64,000 nucleotides of DNA from CAYOHG01 sp964465125 (GTDB taxonomy: Bacteria; Planctomycetota; Phycisphaerae; UBA1845; Fen-1342), in NCBI GenBank assembly GCA_964465125.1, contig CAYXIO010000002.1, positions 123,261 through 187,260 of the forward strand, in the 5' to 3' direction. Numbering within the stretch: the stretch's first letter is position 1; every line of letters starts with the position of its first letter. The position numbers were made by a program, and so were the translations under genes. Under the pieces are notes generated by a model. That model was not told the origin of the DNA, did no database searches, and was given only the letters and a program-made list of their open reading frames with translations. Shown here piece after piece: positions 26,537 to 36,165 of the stretch.

Positions 26537-28459
26537 CTAACCGCCAGCGGCCCGCGGCGGACGGGGTTTTAGCACCAGGTTCCTCAGGCCCGCAAGCCAG
26601 CGCGTGACGATCCCGCCCAGCCACGCCGGCAGACTTGCCAGCAAGCACGCGCCCGCAAACCAGTCTCCGCTGCGGCCGTACACGCTGTCACGCGCATCCA
26701 GCTTGATCGGCTGCACGCTGTATCCGATCACGCCGGGGCCGACGCGCCGCCCGTCGCGCTCCACCGCCCCGTACACCCGGCCCGCGGGATCGATGAACCC
26801 GCTGATGCCCGTGTTGACCGCCCGCGCAATGCCGACGCGGTTCTCCACCGCGCGGAACACGCAGATCGCCAGGTGCTGCGGCAATTCGTCGCTGTGCAGG
26901 AACCAGCCGTCGTTGCTGATGTTCAGCAGGAAGTCCGCCCGGCGTTGGCCGCCGGCCCAGACGAACTGGCGCACCACCTCGGGCATGACGTCCTCGTAGC
27001 AGATCGGCACGCCGAAGCGCAGCTCGCCGGAAGCCGTCGGGAGCGTGAAGATCGTGTACTCGTCGCCCGGCCAGAGCGAGTACTCGATTTTCCCGCCGTC
27101 GCTGAAGGGGCTGAGCTGGTTCAGCCAGCGATAGAGCCAGTGCAGGCTCATGCCTGCCAGGCGCGTGTTGCGGAACGGCACGGCCTCGCCGAACGGCACC
27201 AGATGGGTCTTGTCGTAGCGCTGGCGGCGCTGCGTGCCGTCCTGGTCATAGACGAACGCGGAATTGAAACGCTTGTAGGTCGGCTCGGCGCCCTGCGATT
27301 CCAGCACCATCGAGACCGCGCCCAGCACGACCGTCACCGGAAACGCATTCTGCTCGGCCAACCGCGGCAGCTCGTCGCCGACGTCGGCGGCGCTGCCTCG
27401 GCTGCGCGCGCCCAGCCGGGCGATCATGCGGTTGACGGTGGCGTAGTCGCCGCGCGCAAACGCCGCCGTCGCGTCGTGAGAGAACTTGCCGACTTGACGC
27501 ACCGCGGCGAGCGACTCGTGCACGGTCTCCGGCGGCATTTCCACGAATTCGACGTTCTGGGCCCCGACCCAGACCGTCTCCGGGAATACCAGCAGGTCGG
27601 GACGCTCGGCAACGGCGCGCGACGCCAGCGACAGGTAGCGCGAGAACACGACGGAGTACGGATCGCCGTAGGGCGGCGTCGAAACCAGCGGAAAATCCTC
27701 CTGAATGACCGCGATGCGCGGTCCGTCCCGGAAATCCGCATCGCGGAGCCGGAAGTAGCCGTAGCCGAGCGCGAACCCGAACGCGGCCAGCAGTGCGGCG
27801 GCGCCGGCCGCGACGCTTCGTCCGGAGCGCGCCGCCGGGCCGCGCCATCCGCGCAGGGTCAGTTCCGCCAGCCAGCCGTTGCTCAGGCCCGCCAGAAAAC
27901 TGACGCCATACGCGCCGGTCAGATCGCCGATTTGGATGAGGACGGTCTGCTGGTAGAGCGCGTGCCCGAGGAACAGCCAGGGGAAGCCGGACATGACCCA
28001 GCCGCGCAGGTATTCCGTTGCGATCCAGGCGATCGGCAGGCTCAGCGTGGGGCCGATTCCGAACCGCCGCGCGGTGCGTATCGCCCACGCCGCCAGCGTC
28101 CAGTAGATGCCCAGGTAGAACGCCAGCGCTGCAAAGCCCAGCCCCGTCACCGGCATCAGCCAGCGTAAATTGACGATGAAAAACACGAACCCGCCCAGAA
28201 AGCTGAACCAGTGCGCCAGCCAGGCGCGCTGGGCGCGGCAAATCACGACGGTCCACGGCGTGAGGCAGAGGAAGGTCAGCGGCCAGATCGAGCGCTGCGG
28301 AAAGATCAGCGAGAACAACAGGACCGAAAGTGCGGTGCCGCCCAGCGTCTCCCAGAACTCGCGTCCGACCCCAGCCGCCCGCCGCGCGCCGGGTGCGCGG
28401 GTCTGCGGGCCGGCAGCCGGGCTGCGGGATGGTTCGTTCGAGGAGGCGGCGCGCGTCAT
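26537..28459 (-). CDS. lnt: Apolipoprotein N-acyltransferase
   Basis: 640 aa. It adds the third acyl chain to lipoproteins in the inner membrane. N-terminal helices (~40-235) precede a nitrilase domain with catalytic E294 (VFPETVW), K417 (YDKTHLVPFGE) and C487 (GVPICYEDVMP). It is ~130 aa longer than E. coli Lnt, mostly from an insertion at about 300-370 between the Glu and Lys. The ATG shares bases with the moeA TGA (ATGA), so it is translationally coupled to moeA. Confidence 0.93.
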   Translation of the reverse strand: MTRAASSNEPSRSPAAGPQTRAPGARRAAGVGREFWETLGGTALSVLLFSLIFPQRSIWPLTFLCLTPWTVVICRAQRAWLAHWFSFLGGFVFFIVNLRWLMPVTGLGFAALAFYLGIYWTLAAWAIRTARRFGIGPTLSLPIAWIATEYLRGWVMSGFPWLFLGHALYQQTVLIQIGDLTGAYGVSFLAGLSNGWLAELTLRGWRGPAARSGRSVAAGAAALLAAFGFALGYGYFRLRDADFRDGPRIAVIQEDFPLVSTPPYGDPYSVVFSRYLSLASRAVAERPDLLVFPETVWVGAQNVEFVEMPPETVHESLAAVRQVGKFSHDATAAFARGDYATVNRMIARLGARSRGSAADVGDELPRLAEQNAFPVTVVLGAVSMVLESQGAEPTYKRFNSAFVYDQDGTQRRQRYDKTHLVPFGEAVPFRNTRLAGMSLHWLYRWLNQLSPFSDGGKIEYSLWPGDEYTIFTLPTASGELRFGVPICYEDVMPEVVRQFVWAGGQRRADFLLNISNDGWFLHSDELPQHLAICVFRAVENRVGIARAVNTGISGFIDPAGRVYGAVERDGRRVGPGVIGYSVQPIKLDARDSVYGRSGDWFAGACLLASLPAWLGGIVTRWLAGLRNLVLKPRPPRAAGG

Positions 28460-29705
28460 GAAAGGGAATCCAGCGGAAGGAACCGAGCGGTTTCAGATGG
28501 CGCAGCCGCCGCGCTGCGCGCCGGGCGCACCAGGAGCGCGTTGGCCTGGGCAAGCCCGAACGGGTCGCCCGACCCGTTCCAGCGAATCGGATCGAGCAGC
28601 GGCAGGCCGGCGTCGCTGGTGCTCCAACGCGCCGGAGCAAACATCGGTCGATTGCCCGCGGGCGGAATCGCGTCGCGGAGGATTCCCATCTGGAACNNNN
28701 NNNNNNCTGGAACTCCGGCGGACGAACCGGGACCCCTTGCAGACCTTCGAGGATCATCCGCCCGAACAGCAGAAAGCAGACGACGCAACTGACCGGGTTG
28801 CCGGGCAGCCCGAGCACCCACGTGCCGTGGTCCGCGCGCCCGATGCGCGTGGGTTTCCCGGGCTTCAGGTCGAGGCTCTGCACCCGCCAGCGTACGCCGA
28901 GCTGCTCCAGGGCCGGGGGAACCAGGTCATGCGAGCCCTTGGACATGCCGCCCGTGACGCAGAGCAAGTCGGATTGCAGTCCACCGCGCAGGCGCTCGCG
29001 CAGGACCGCGGGATCATCCGGGGCCATGCCCAGCCGTTCGACCGTCGCGCCGCAGCGCGCGGCCAGGTGCTGGATCGCCAGAGTGTTGCTCTCGGGAATC
29101 TGTCCGGCCTGAAGGTCCTCCCCAGGCGCGACCAGCTCGTCGCCCGTGCTCAGCAGCGCGACGCGCGGGCGGCGATACACGCGCGCGCGGGTGACCCCTG
29201 CGGCGGCCAGCGCCGCGAGGCCGCCGGGCGTGACGCGGGCGCCCGTCGGCAGAATCTCGTCTCCCGCGCCGAGCAGCGACGCGCGGCGCTGAACGTGCTG
29301 TCCGGAGCGGGGACAATCCTCCAACTCGATGCAACCCTCGGGCGCCGGGCGGGATTTCTCCACCATCACGACCGCATCGGCGCCGGCCGGCAGGGGCGCG
29401 CCCGTGTTGATCTGCATGCAGCATCCCGGCTCGACGGAAACGCCGCTGGGCACGCCGGCGCGTGTCGCTCCGGTCGCACGAAGCACGCCTCGGCCAGTCG
29501 CCAGATCGGCGCAGCGGACGGCGTATCCGTCCATGCTCGCCCGATCGAACGGGGGATAGTTGCCCGGGCTGCGGACGCTCTCCGCCAGCACGCGCCCGAT
29601 CAACTCGTGCAACCCTTCCGCTTCGATAGCGCCTGGCCGAACAAGCTCGGCGAGCAGCTTCCACACCTCTTCGGCGGGGGCGTTGGCAAGCGGCGGGTTG
29701 GGCAT
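28456..29705 (-). CDS. moeA: Molybdopterin molybdenumtransferase, interrupted by a 10-N gap
   Basis: ATG 29705 begins a normal MoeA: NYPPFDRASMDGYAVR, QINTGAPLPAGADAVVMVE, ALLSTGDELV, IPESNTLAI, CVTGGMSKGSHDLVP and GLPGNPVSCVVCFLLFGRMIL. It inserts molybdate into molybdopterin. Ten Ns (28697-28706) separate this from the domain IV part (NGSGDPFGLAQANALLV), which is in a different frame as written. Both gap edges carry ctggaac. Removing the Ns and one copy (17 nt) gives one open frame of ~410 codons, the usual MoeA length. Confidence 0.9.
28697..28706. other. Assembly gap (10 N) inside moeA
   Basis: A fixed run of ten Ns between two copies of ctggaac (28690-28696 and 28707-28713). It is probably an unmerged contig overlap, not missing sequence, because collapsing it restores the moeA frame. 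Confidence 0.95.
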
Positions 29706-29779
29706 GAGCGCGATTGTGCTGGTCCGGCGCGCGCCCGTCAAGCAAGCCGATGAAGCGCTCGGCGGAGCGGAGGCGGAGG

Positions 29780-30622
29780 TCAGGCGTGATTCCGCGGGTG
29801 CTCGCCCCAGAGGAGCTTGCGCCGCAAAGCATGCCAGGCGGAGCGGTGCGGATTGCGCACCAGCAGGAAGTCGGAGCTGAACCGCGAGATCCGGATTCGG
29901 TCGTGCGCGTGGAGCGGATAGCGCGCGTGGCCGTCGACGGCGACGGTGGTGCCGCTGTTGGTGTGGCGGGCCTGGATGCACAGGCAGTAGCGATTGCTCA
30001 GCACGAGCGGGCGAAACGCCAGCGAATGCGGACAGATCGGGGTGACGACGACCGACGCAGCGGTGGGGTCGAGGATCGGGCCGCCGGCCGAAAGATTGTG
30101 GGCGGTAGAGCCCGACGCCGTGCTGACAATCAGCCCGTCGCCGCGCACCGCCGCGATGTCCTCCCCGTCGGCGGCGACGTGCAGCTCGATGATTCGAAAC
30201 GGGGGACCGGCGAGAATCACACAGTCGTTGACGGCGACGACTTCAGAAGCGGCGCCGCCCTCGTGCTCGATGCGGACCTGGAGCATGGCGCGGCGGGTCA
30301 GCGGTACGTCGGCGGCGAAGAGGAAATCGCCCTCCGTTTCGAGCTGCGAGACGGAGAACTCGGTCAGGTAGCCGACCTTGCCGAGGTTGATGCCGACGAT
30401 CGGCACCTGCCGGGCGCCGAGCCCGTGGACGGCGGCGATCATGGTCCCGTCGCCGCCCAGGACGAAAAGCAGGTCGGGCTGGGATTCCAGCGTGCGGCCG
30501 CTTTCGTAGGTCTGCTCGCAGAACACCAGCTTGGCCCGCGACGCGAGCCAGGTTCGGACGCGATCGAGCATCGGCGCCACGCTCTTTTTCTCCGGTGAGC
30601 CGATGAGCGCGACGCGCTTCAT
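29780..30622 (-). CDS. nadK: NAD kinase
   Basis: 280 aa. It phosphorylates NAD to NADP. The catalytic FVLGGDGTMIAAV, INLGKVGYLTEF and GDGLIVSTASGSTAHNLSAGGPIL motifs are present. The start at ATG 30622 (MKRVALIGSPEK) fits the family; ATGs at 30628 and 30631 are in frame. It lies 74 nt upstream of moeA, with lnt following, so the three may form one transcript. Confidence 0.93.
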   Translation of the reverse strand: MKRVALIGSPEKKSVAPMLDRVRTWLASRAKLVFCEQTYESGRTLESQPDLLFVLGGDGTMIAAVHGLGARQVPIVGINLGKVGYLTEFSVSQLETEGDFLFAADVPLTRRAMLQVRIEHEGGAASEVVAVNDCVILAGPPFRIIELHVAADGEDIAAVRGDGLIVSTASGSTAHNLSAGGPILDPTAASVVVTPICPHSLAFRPLVLSNRYCLCIQARHTNSGTTVAVDGHARYPLHAHDRIRISRFSSDFLLVRNPHRSAWHALRRKLLWGEHPRNHA

Positions 30623-30768
30623 AACCATCATCCAGCCTGACGAAACCGAGTTCGAACGGCGCCATCGGACCCGTGGAGTTCGTGCCTGGCCGCCTGCGCC
30701 CGGCACGCAGTATACCGCGCCGGGCGGCGCGGTTGCAGTTCGCCGTCATTCCGGCGCCGGGGCCGCCT

Positions 30769-30797
30769 TTGACAGCGCCGCGCGGTCGCGGAAAATG
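30769..30797 (+). promoter_or_regulatory. Perfect TTGACA -35 before the HAD phosphatase gene
   Basis: TTGACA (30769-30774) with a 17-nt spacer to a weak AAAATG (30792-30797). Transcription would start at or next to GTG 30803. The -10 match is poor. Confidence 0.3.
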
Positions 30798-30802
30798 GCA
30801 TC

Positions 30803-31717
30803 GTGGACCGACCCAGCCCTCCAGCCCGTTCGGCGCGCGGCGCCACCGACCCGATCGCTCTGCTGGCGATCGACCTCGACGGCACCCTGCTGGACGTTCA
30901 GGGCGAGCTGACCGAGCGGAATCGCGCGGCGTTGCACACCGCTCACGAGCGCGGCATTCGCCTCGTGCTCTGCACCGGGCGCAGCTACACCGAGACCCGG
31001 CCGATCCTCGACGCGATCGGGCTGGACCTCGACGCGGCCGTCACCGTGAATGGGTCGCTGCTGACCGACGTTCGCAGCGGCGCGACGCTCGAAAGCTACC
31101 CGATGGGCTTCGACCTGGCCGAGGAGTGCATCGACTTCTTCCAGCAGCGCGACTACACGGTGCTCTGGCTGCACGACGCCCGGGTGCACGGATTCGACGG
31201 CTACGTGCTGAGCGGTCCGCGGCGGCATGACGCCATCGAGCGCTGGATGCAGAAGACCCCGTGCGTGATGTACGAAGTGCGCGAGCTGCCCGCGGAGCGC
31301 CCGCCGGCGCTGCGCCTGACCATTGTCGACGACAGCGAGCGGCTGGAGCGGGTCTCGGCGGATTTCGGGCGCGTCTTCCACGGCCGCATGACGCATAACC
31401 TGATCGAGGTGCCGCTCTACGCGTTCACCATCATCGAGACCTTTGTCAGCCCGATCGACAAGTGGTTCGGAATCCGCCGGCTGTGCGAGCGCTTCGGGGT
31501 TGATCCGCGCCGCACGGCGGCCATCGGCGACGACGTGAACGACCTGGCGATGATCCGGGCCGCGGGCCTCGGCGTAGCCATCGGCAACGCCCGCGCGGAA
31601 GTGCTGGCCGCGGCGCAGGTGCGCGTCGCCAGCAACAGTGACTCGGGCGTGGCCGAGCTGATTGACCGCATTCTCGACGGTGAGCTCGCGCCGCGCGCGA
31701 CGATGGCCGAATCGTAG
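30803..31717 (+). CDS. Cof-type HAD-superfamily phosphatase
   Basis: 304 aa, GTG start. Motif I LAIDLDGTLLD, motif II LCTGRS, and motifs III/IV KWFGIRRL...AIGDDVNDLAMIRAAGLGVAIGNA mark a class IIB (Cof/YidA) HAD phosphatase. Such enzymes act on sugar phosphates, FMN or PLP; which one cannot be told. It ends 8 nt before psd and may lead the phospholipid gene cluster. Confidence 0.88.
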   Translation: MDRPSPPARSARGATDPIALLAIDLDGTLLDVQGELTERNRAALHTAHERGIRLVLCTGRSYTETRPILDAIGLDLDAAVTVNGSLLTDVRSGATLESYPMGFDLAEECIDFFQQRDYTVLWLHDARVHGFDGYVLSGPRRHDAIERWMQKTPCVMYEVRELPAERPPALRLTIVDDSERLERVSADFGRVFHGRMTHNLIEVPLYAFTIIETFVSPIDKWFGIRRLCERFGVDPRRTAAIGDDVNDLAMIRAAGLGVAIGNARAEVLAAAQVRVASNSDSGVAELIDRILDGELAPRATMAES

Positions 31718-31725
31718 GTGCACGC

Positions 31726-32391
31726 ATGGCGCCGTATGCCCGCGCCGAGGTTGTCGCCATTTCCCTGCTGGGCGCCGCGAGCATGCTCCTGGTGGCGTGG
31801 CTGGCCGGCTGGTTTGCGTTGCTTCCTGCGCTACTGGCCGCGGGGCTCCTGTCCTTCTACCGAGACCCGACGCGCCGTCCGCCGGCGCGCGCCGACGTGC
31901 TGCTGGCGCCGGCCGACGGGCGCATCATGTACGCCGGTGCCGCGGAGCCGGCTGCCGACGGCACAGCGTCGCTGCGCATCGTCATTTTCCTGAGCGTGTT
32001 CAACGTACACGTCAACCGCGCGCCCTGCGCCGCGCGCGTGTTGTCGTTGGAGCACCGGCCGGGGCTGTTTCTCAACGCGCTCAAGGTTGAGGCGACGCAA
32101 CGCAACGAGAGCAACCGCGTCGTCTTCGAGCCGGCGCTGCCGCTGCCCGGTCCGGTGGTGGTTCGTCAAATCGCGGGGCTGCTGGCGAAGCGAATCGTGT
32201 GCCGCCTCGTCCCGGGACAAACCGTGGCCGCCGGCGAGCGTTTCGGAATGATCAAGCTGGGTTCTCAGACGGAAATCTCGGCTCCAGGCGGCCCGGGCTG
32301 GAGAATCCGCGTCTCGGTCGGCGATTCCGTGCGCGCCGGAGAGACCATCCTGGCGGAATGGAGCCCAGCGCCCGCGGGCGGGCCGCGGTAG
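31726..32391 (+). CDS. psd: Phosphatidylserine decarboxylase, short type
   Basis: 221 aa. It makes phosphatidylethanolamine from phosphatidylserine. Two N-terminal helices are followed by PADGRIMYAG, IFLSVFNVHVNRAP and the self-cleavage site FGMIKLGSQTE, where the Gly-Ser bond is cut to give the pyruvoyl group. The length fits the short, archaeal-type Psd. It is followed 10 nt later by pssA, its pathway partner. Confidence 0.93.
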   Translation: MAPYARAEVVAISLLGAASMLLVAWLAGWFALLPALLAAGLLSFYRDPTRRPPARADVLLAPADGRIMYAGAAEPAADGTASLRIVIFLSVFNVHVNRAPCAARVLSLEHRPGLFLNALKVEATQRNESNRVVFEPALPLPGPVVVRQIAGLLAKRIVCRLVPGQTVAAGERFGMIKLGSQTEISAPGGPGWRIRVSVGDSVRAGETILAEWSPAPAGGPR

Positions 32392-32401
32392 ACTATTGCG
32401 A

Positions 32402-33340
32402 ATGGTCATTGGTCCACTCCATCCGCGGTTCGATCGGGAACACGGTGAGACCGAGCGGACACGCCCCGGCCGTCTGCTCATCGCGGTGCTGCCCAGCGTC
32501 GCGACGCTCGGCAACCTGCTTTGTGGGCTGCTGGCCTGCCTGTGCTGCCTGCTGGCCGTCCGCGCGACGCTTGGAGAGCCGCTCGCGACGATTCGTCATC
32601 CGATCCTCGCGGAGTTCTTCCCAACCTGGATCAGCGTCGGCGGGTATTTGCTGGTGCTCGCGATGGTCTGCGACGTGCTCGATGGTCGCCTGGCGCGCCT
32701 GACCCGCCGAACGAGCGAATTCGGCGCCCAGCTCGACTCTCTGGCGGACATCGTCAGCTTCGGCGCCGCGCCCATGCTGCTGTTTCTGACCCTGCTGCTC
32801 ACCGAGCGCGACGCCGCCGGCGCCGCCGCGGTCGGCAAGGTGGAATGGCGCTTGGGGCTCGGCGCGGCACTGGTGTTCATGAGCTGCGCCGGAATTCGCC
32901 TGGCGCGCTACAACGCCGAAAACACGCGCAGCGAGTCCGCCGTGCAACTGTTCCACGGGCTCCCGACGCCTGGAGCCGCCGGCGCGATTATCGCGGCGCT
33001 GCTGCTTCAAGCCGACCTGGTGCGCGAGAACGTGCAAGTCTGGGGCGTCGACTGGGCGGCGGTTGCGCGGCTGTCGATCGGGCCGGCGGCGTTCATCCTG
33101 GCGCTGCTGATGGTCAGCCGTCTGGACTACGCCCACGTCTTCAACCTGTACGTGCGGCGTGATCGGCCGCCGACCGACCTGGTCTGGTTCGCGATCATGC
33201 TCGGTGTGCTGTGGTACTGGCCGGCCGTCGCGCTCGTCCTGTTCGCGCTGACCTACATCGCGAGCGGCCTGGTCCTGCGCGGCACCGTGCGTCGCTTCAC
33301 GGGCGAGCCGGTCGAGCTTGACGCTGACCACGATGCATGA
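32402..33340 (+). CDS. pssA: CDP-diacylglycerol-serine O-phosphatidyltransferase
   Basis: 312 aa, ATG 32402. It makes phosphatidylserine in the inner membrane. The CDP-alcohol phosphotransferase signature D-G-x2-A-R-x8-G-x3-D-x3-D is exact (DGRLARLTRRTSEFGAQLD, then SLAD). About 8 hydrophobic helices are seen. Its stop overlaps the start of the next gene (ATGA). Confidence 0.92.
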   Translation: MVIGPLHPRFDREHGETERTRPGRLLIAVLPSVATLGNLLCGLLACLCCLLAVRATLGEPLATIRHPILAEFFPTWISVGGYLLVLAMVCDVLDGRLARLTRRTSEFGAQLDSLADIVSFGAAPMLLFLTLLLTERDAAGAAAVGKVEWRLGLGAALVFMSCAGIRLARYNAENTRSESAVQLFHGLPTPGAAGAIIAALLLQADLVRENVQVWGVDWAAVARLSIGPAAFILALLMVSRLDYAHVFNLYVRRDRPPTDLVWFAIMLGVLWYWPAVALVLFALTYIASGLVLRGTVRRFTGEPVELDADHDA

Positions 33341-34740
33341 GCGATTCACTCCCGTCGCAGGCTGACGTCGCGGTCGTCGGTGCCGGCGCGGCCGGACTGG
33401 CCGCCGCCATCTTTGTCGCGCGGCGCTGCCCGCGGCGACGGGTGCTCGCGCTGGACGGCGCCCGCTCGCTCGGCGCGAAAATCCTGGTGGCCGGCGGGGG
33501 GCGCTGCAACGTCACCAACGCCCGCATTCATCCGACCGATTTCTGGGGAGGCAGCACAAACGTCGTTCGGCGCGTGCTGCTGACCTTCGATCAGCGCCGC
33601 ACCCGGGATTTCTTTGAGCAGCTCGGCGTTCCGCTGCACGAGGAGGCCAACGGCAAGCTCTTCCCCGACGCGAACAGCGGCCGCGCCGTGCTCGATGCGC
33701 TGGTTAACGAAGCGCGGCGTGCCGGAGTCGAGCTCCTGGCGGACTGCCGCGTCGTAGCGCTGAAGCGCTCGTGCCCGGATGGGACCCACGACGAACGCGC
33801 CGGCGAGCCGGCGGCGGCGTGCGAGGGTTTTCGTGTCGTCACCACGCGCAGCGAGTGTTCCGCCCGCTACGTAGTTCTGGCGGCGGGCGGGCGGGCCATG
33901 CCGAAGTCCGGCAGCGACGGCAGCGGATTCGAGTTGGCACGATCACTCGGGCATCACGTTGTGGAGCCGGTTCCGGCGCTGAGCCCGCTGTGCCTCGCCG
34001 GCTCCTTTCACACGCCGCTCTCGGGGCTGGCGCACGCCACGGAGTTGACCCTCACGAGCGCCCGGCAAAAACCCTATCGTGTTCGCGGCTCGATGCTGTG
34101 GACTCACTTCGGCGTCAGCGGCCCGGCCGTGCTGAACATGTCCCGCCACTGGGAGCGGGCGCACCGCGCTCACCCGGCGGCAAAGCTGAGAGCGAATCTG
34201 CTGCCCGGGCTGGACGCAGCCGCGGCTGAGCACGAATGGATCGCGTTCGCCGCGGCACATCCGCGCGCTTCGCTTTCAGCCGCCGTGGGGCGCCTGGCTC
34301 AAGCGTCCGCGGATCGGCTTGGCCCGCAACCGGCCTGGGAGAGCACGCCGCACCGCATCGCCGATTCGTCGATTGGTGCGTCGCTGCCGGCGCGCCTGGG
34401 CGATGCCGTGCTCGCGGAGTCGGGGCTGGAGCGCAGCGTGTCTGCGGCCCAGCTTCGGCGCGACGTTCGGCGCAGGCTGCTGCTTGCGCTGCTGGATCGC
34501 GAGCTTCCGGTTCGCGGCAGCCGCGGCTTCGAGTACGCCGAGGCGACCGCCGGCGGCGTGGCGCTGAGCGAGGTTGATCCGCGGACGCTGGCCTCGCGGC
34601 GCTGCCCGGGCCTCTTCCTGGCGGGCGAAGTGCTCGATGTCGACGGGCGACTCGGCGGGTTCAACTTCCAGTGGGCCTGGTCGAGCGCGTGGGTGGCGGC
34701 GGAGGGCGTGGGCCGGTTGTTCGAATCGGTTCGCAACTGA
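33337..34740 (+). CDS. BaiN/HI0933-family NAD(P)/FAD-dependent oxidoreductase
   Basis: 467 aa. N-terminal VAVVGAGAAGLAAAIFVARR binds FAD. The family hallmark KILVAGGGRCNVTNA follows, and the C-terminus has GLFLAGEVLDVDGRLGGFNFQWAWSSAW. YhiN/BaiN flavoproteins have mostly unknown substrates. It is co-transcribed with psd-pssA through an ATGA overlap, which could reflect genome packing more than function. Confidence 0.88.
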   Translation: MSDSLPSQADVAVVGAGAAGLAAAIFVARRCPRRRVLALDGARSLGAKILVAGGGRCNVTNARIHPTDFWGGSTNVVRRVLLTFDQRRTRDFFEQLGVPLHEEANGKLFPDANSGRAVLDALVNEARRAGVELLADCRVVALKRSCPDGTHDERAGEPAAACEGFRVVTTRSECSARYVVLAAGGRAMPKSGSDGSGFELARSLGHHVVEPVPALSPLCLAGSFHTPLSGLAHATELTLTSARQKPYRVRGSMLWTHFGVSGPAVLNMSRHWERAHRAHPAAKLRANLLPGLDAAAAEHEWIAFAAAHPRASLSAAVGRLAQASADRLGPQPAWESTPHRIADSSIGASLPARLGDAVLAESGLERSVSAAQLRRDVRRRLLLALLDRELPVRGSRGFEYAEATAGGVALSEVDPRTLASRRCPGLFLAGEVLDVDGRLGGFNFQWAWSSAWVAAEGVGRLFESVRN

Positions 34741-34808
34741 GAGCCGCGCCGCCGATCCCCCGGTACTATCCCCGCGTCCTTTGCGATCCCGAATCCGGAG
34801 CCGACGCG

Positions 34809-35591
34809 ATGACCGCACACGCCGCGGTGGAGCCGCACCCAGACCCTCGCCGCCATTACCGCTACTACGACCTGCTGATGGCGGGTTTCGTAACGGTGCT
34901 GCTGTGCTCGAACCTGATCGGGCCGGGAAAGTCGTGCGTATTGGACCTCCACATCCCGATCGTGCCCGACTGGAGCAGCAAGATCGGGTTGTACTGGTCT
35001 TCGCTGCTGGTGTTCGGCGCCGGCAACATCTTCTTCCCGATCAGCTACATCTTCGGCGACGTGCTGACCGAGGTGTATGGCTACGCCCGCGCCCGAAAGG
35101 TCATCTGGGCCGGCTTCGCCGCCATGATCTTCGCGACCGTCATGAGCTGGGTCGTGCTGCGCCTGCCGGTGAACCCGGATGAGCCCTGGAACGACGATCT
35201 CGTGCCGGCGCTGTGGCTGGTGTTCGGCGGCACCTGGCGGATTGTGATCGCGTCCATCGCCGCCTTCTGGGTCGGCGACTTCGTGAATTCGTACGTCATG
35301 GCGCGGATGAAGGTCCTGTCGCGCGGGCGATTCCTGTGGACGCGCACGATCACTTCGACCGTCTTCGGGCAGGGGGTCGACAGCCTGATCTTCTACCCGG
35401 TCGCGTTCTACGGGATCTGGGCGTCCGACACGCTGATCAAGGTGTCGATCTTCAACTGGCTGTTCAAGGTCAGCGTGGAGGCCGCGATGACACCGCTGAC
35501 CTACCTCGTGGTCGGCTGGCTGAAACGGGCCGAGAACGAGGACTACTACGACCGCACGACTAACTTCACGCCGTTCTCGCTGGCGGACTAG
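34809..35591 (+). CDS. Queuosine-precursor transporter (YhhQ/VUT family)
   Basis: 260 aa, ATG 34809 after CCGGAGCC. Six or so helices with the family motifs NIFFPISYIFGDVLTEVYGYARARKVIW, WVGDFVNSYVMARMKV and RTITSTVFGQGVDSLIFYPVAF. YhhQ imports 7-cyano- or 7-aminomethyl-7-deazaguanine for tRNA queuosine. A TACTAT box lies ~45 nt upstream. Confidence 0.9.
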   Translation: MTAHAAVEPHPDPRRHYRYYDLLMAGFVTVLLCSNLIGPGKSCVLDLHIPIVPDWSSKIGLYWSSLLVFGAGNIFFPISYIFGDVLTEVYGYARARKVIWAGFAAMIFATVMSWVVLRLPVNPDEPWNDDLVPALWLVFGGTWRIVIASIAAFWVGDFVNSYVMARMKVLSRGRFLWTRTITSTVFGQGVDSLIFYPVAFYGIWASDTLIKVSIFNWLFKVSVEAAMTPLTYLVVGWLKRAENEDYYDRTTNFTPFSLAD

Positions 35592-35621
35592 CCCGAGGCC
35601 GCGGATGGCTGGCGGCGTCCG

Positions 35622-35927
35622 TCAGGCCTTTTCGAGGCTCTCAACCTCGGCGGTGAAAACGACCATGCTGCCGGCGGGGTCTTTCGCCTGCACCTTGGCG
35701 CGACCCAGGCTGCGGAGCTTGTCACGCTGCGATTCGTTCGAGATATAGACGACCTCGGCGACGATTCGCCGGTCGCCGCGGAAGAACAACTGTTGCAGGC
35801 GGCGCTTGACCGACGTTGAGGTGCGGCCGTGGTCGTCGTCCCAGCTCGACCACTCCGGCACCGCGCCCGGCTCGGCCACACGTACCCGGGTCCCCGCCGC
35901 AAGGTATTTCGACTGCAACATAGCCAT
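35622..35927 (-). CDS. Small conserved protein of unknown function
   Basis: 101 aa from ATG 35927. It is basic in the middle (SVKRRLQQLFFRGDRR) and predicted beta-rich, with VVYISNESQRDKLRSLGRAKVQ and a C-terminal MVVFTAEVESL. There is no signal peptide or known motif. It converges on the transporter gene and diverges from the large AsmA-like gene. Confidence 0.6.
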   Translation of the reverse strand: MAMLQSKYLAAGTRVRVAEPGAVPEWSSWDDDHGRTSTSVKRRLQQLFFRGDRRIVAEVVYISNESQRDKLRSLGRAKVQAKDPAGSMVVFTAEVESLEKA

Positions 35928-36073
35928 GCCTTCCCTCCGGTCGGCTTCGCCGAACCTGTTTGTCGCAACGGTCCAGGATCCACCGGCTCGACGGGCAGGT
36001 TGGGCAACCCGTCGATCGCTCGCCCGGCTTCGGCGGGATTCTAGCGGCCACTCGGTTTCCCTCAAGAGCAAGT

Positions 36074-36079
36074 TACAAT
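36074..36079 (+). promoter_or_regulatory. TACAAT -10 box upstream of the large AsmA-like gene
   Basis: TACAAT at 36074-36079, ~87 nt before ATG 36166. No good -35 at the standard spacing. Confidence 0.3.
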
Positions 36080-36165
36080 TCGAGCGGTCATTCTGTGCCG
36101 GATGGAACCGGCCCCTCCGACCGGGAGGCGTCGTCACCGGCGGCATTCGAGGAAACGCGCGGGAA

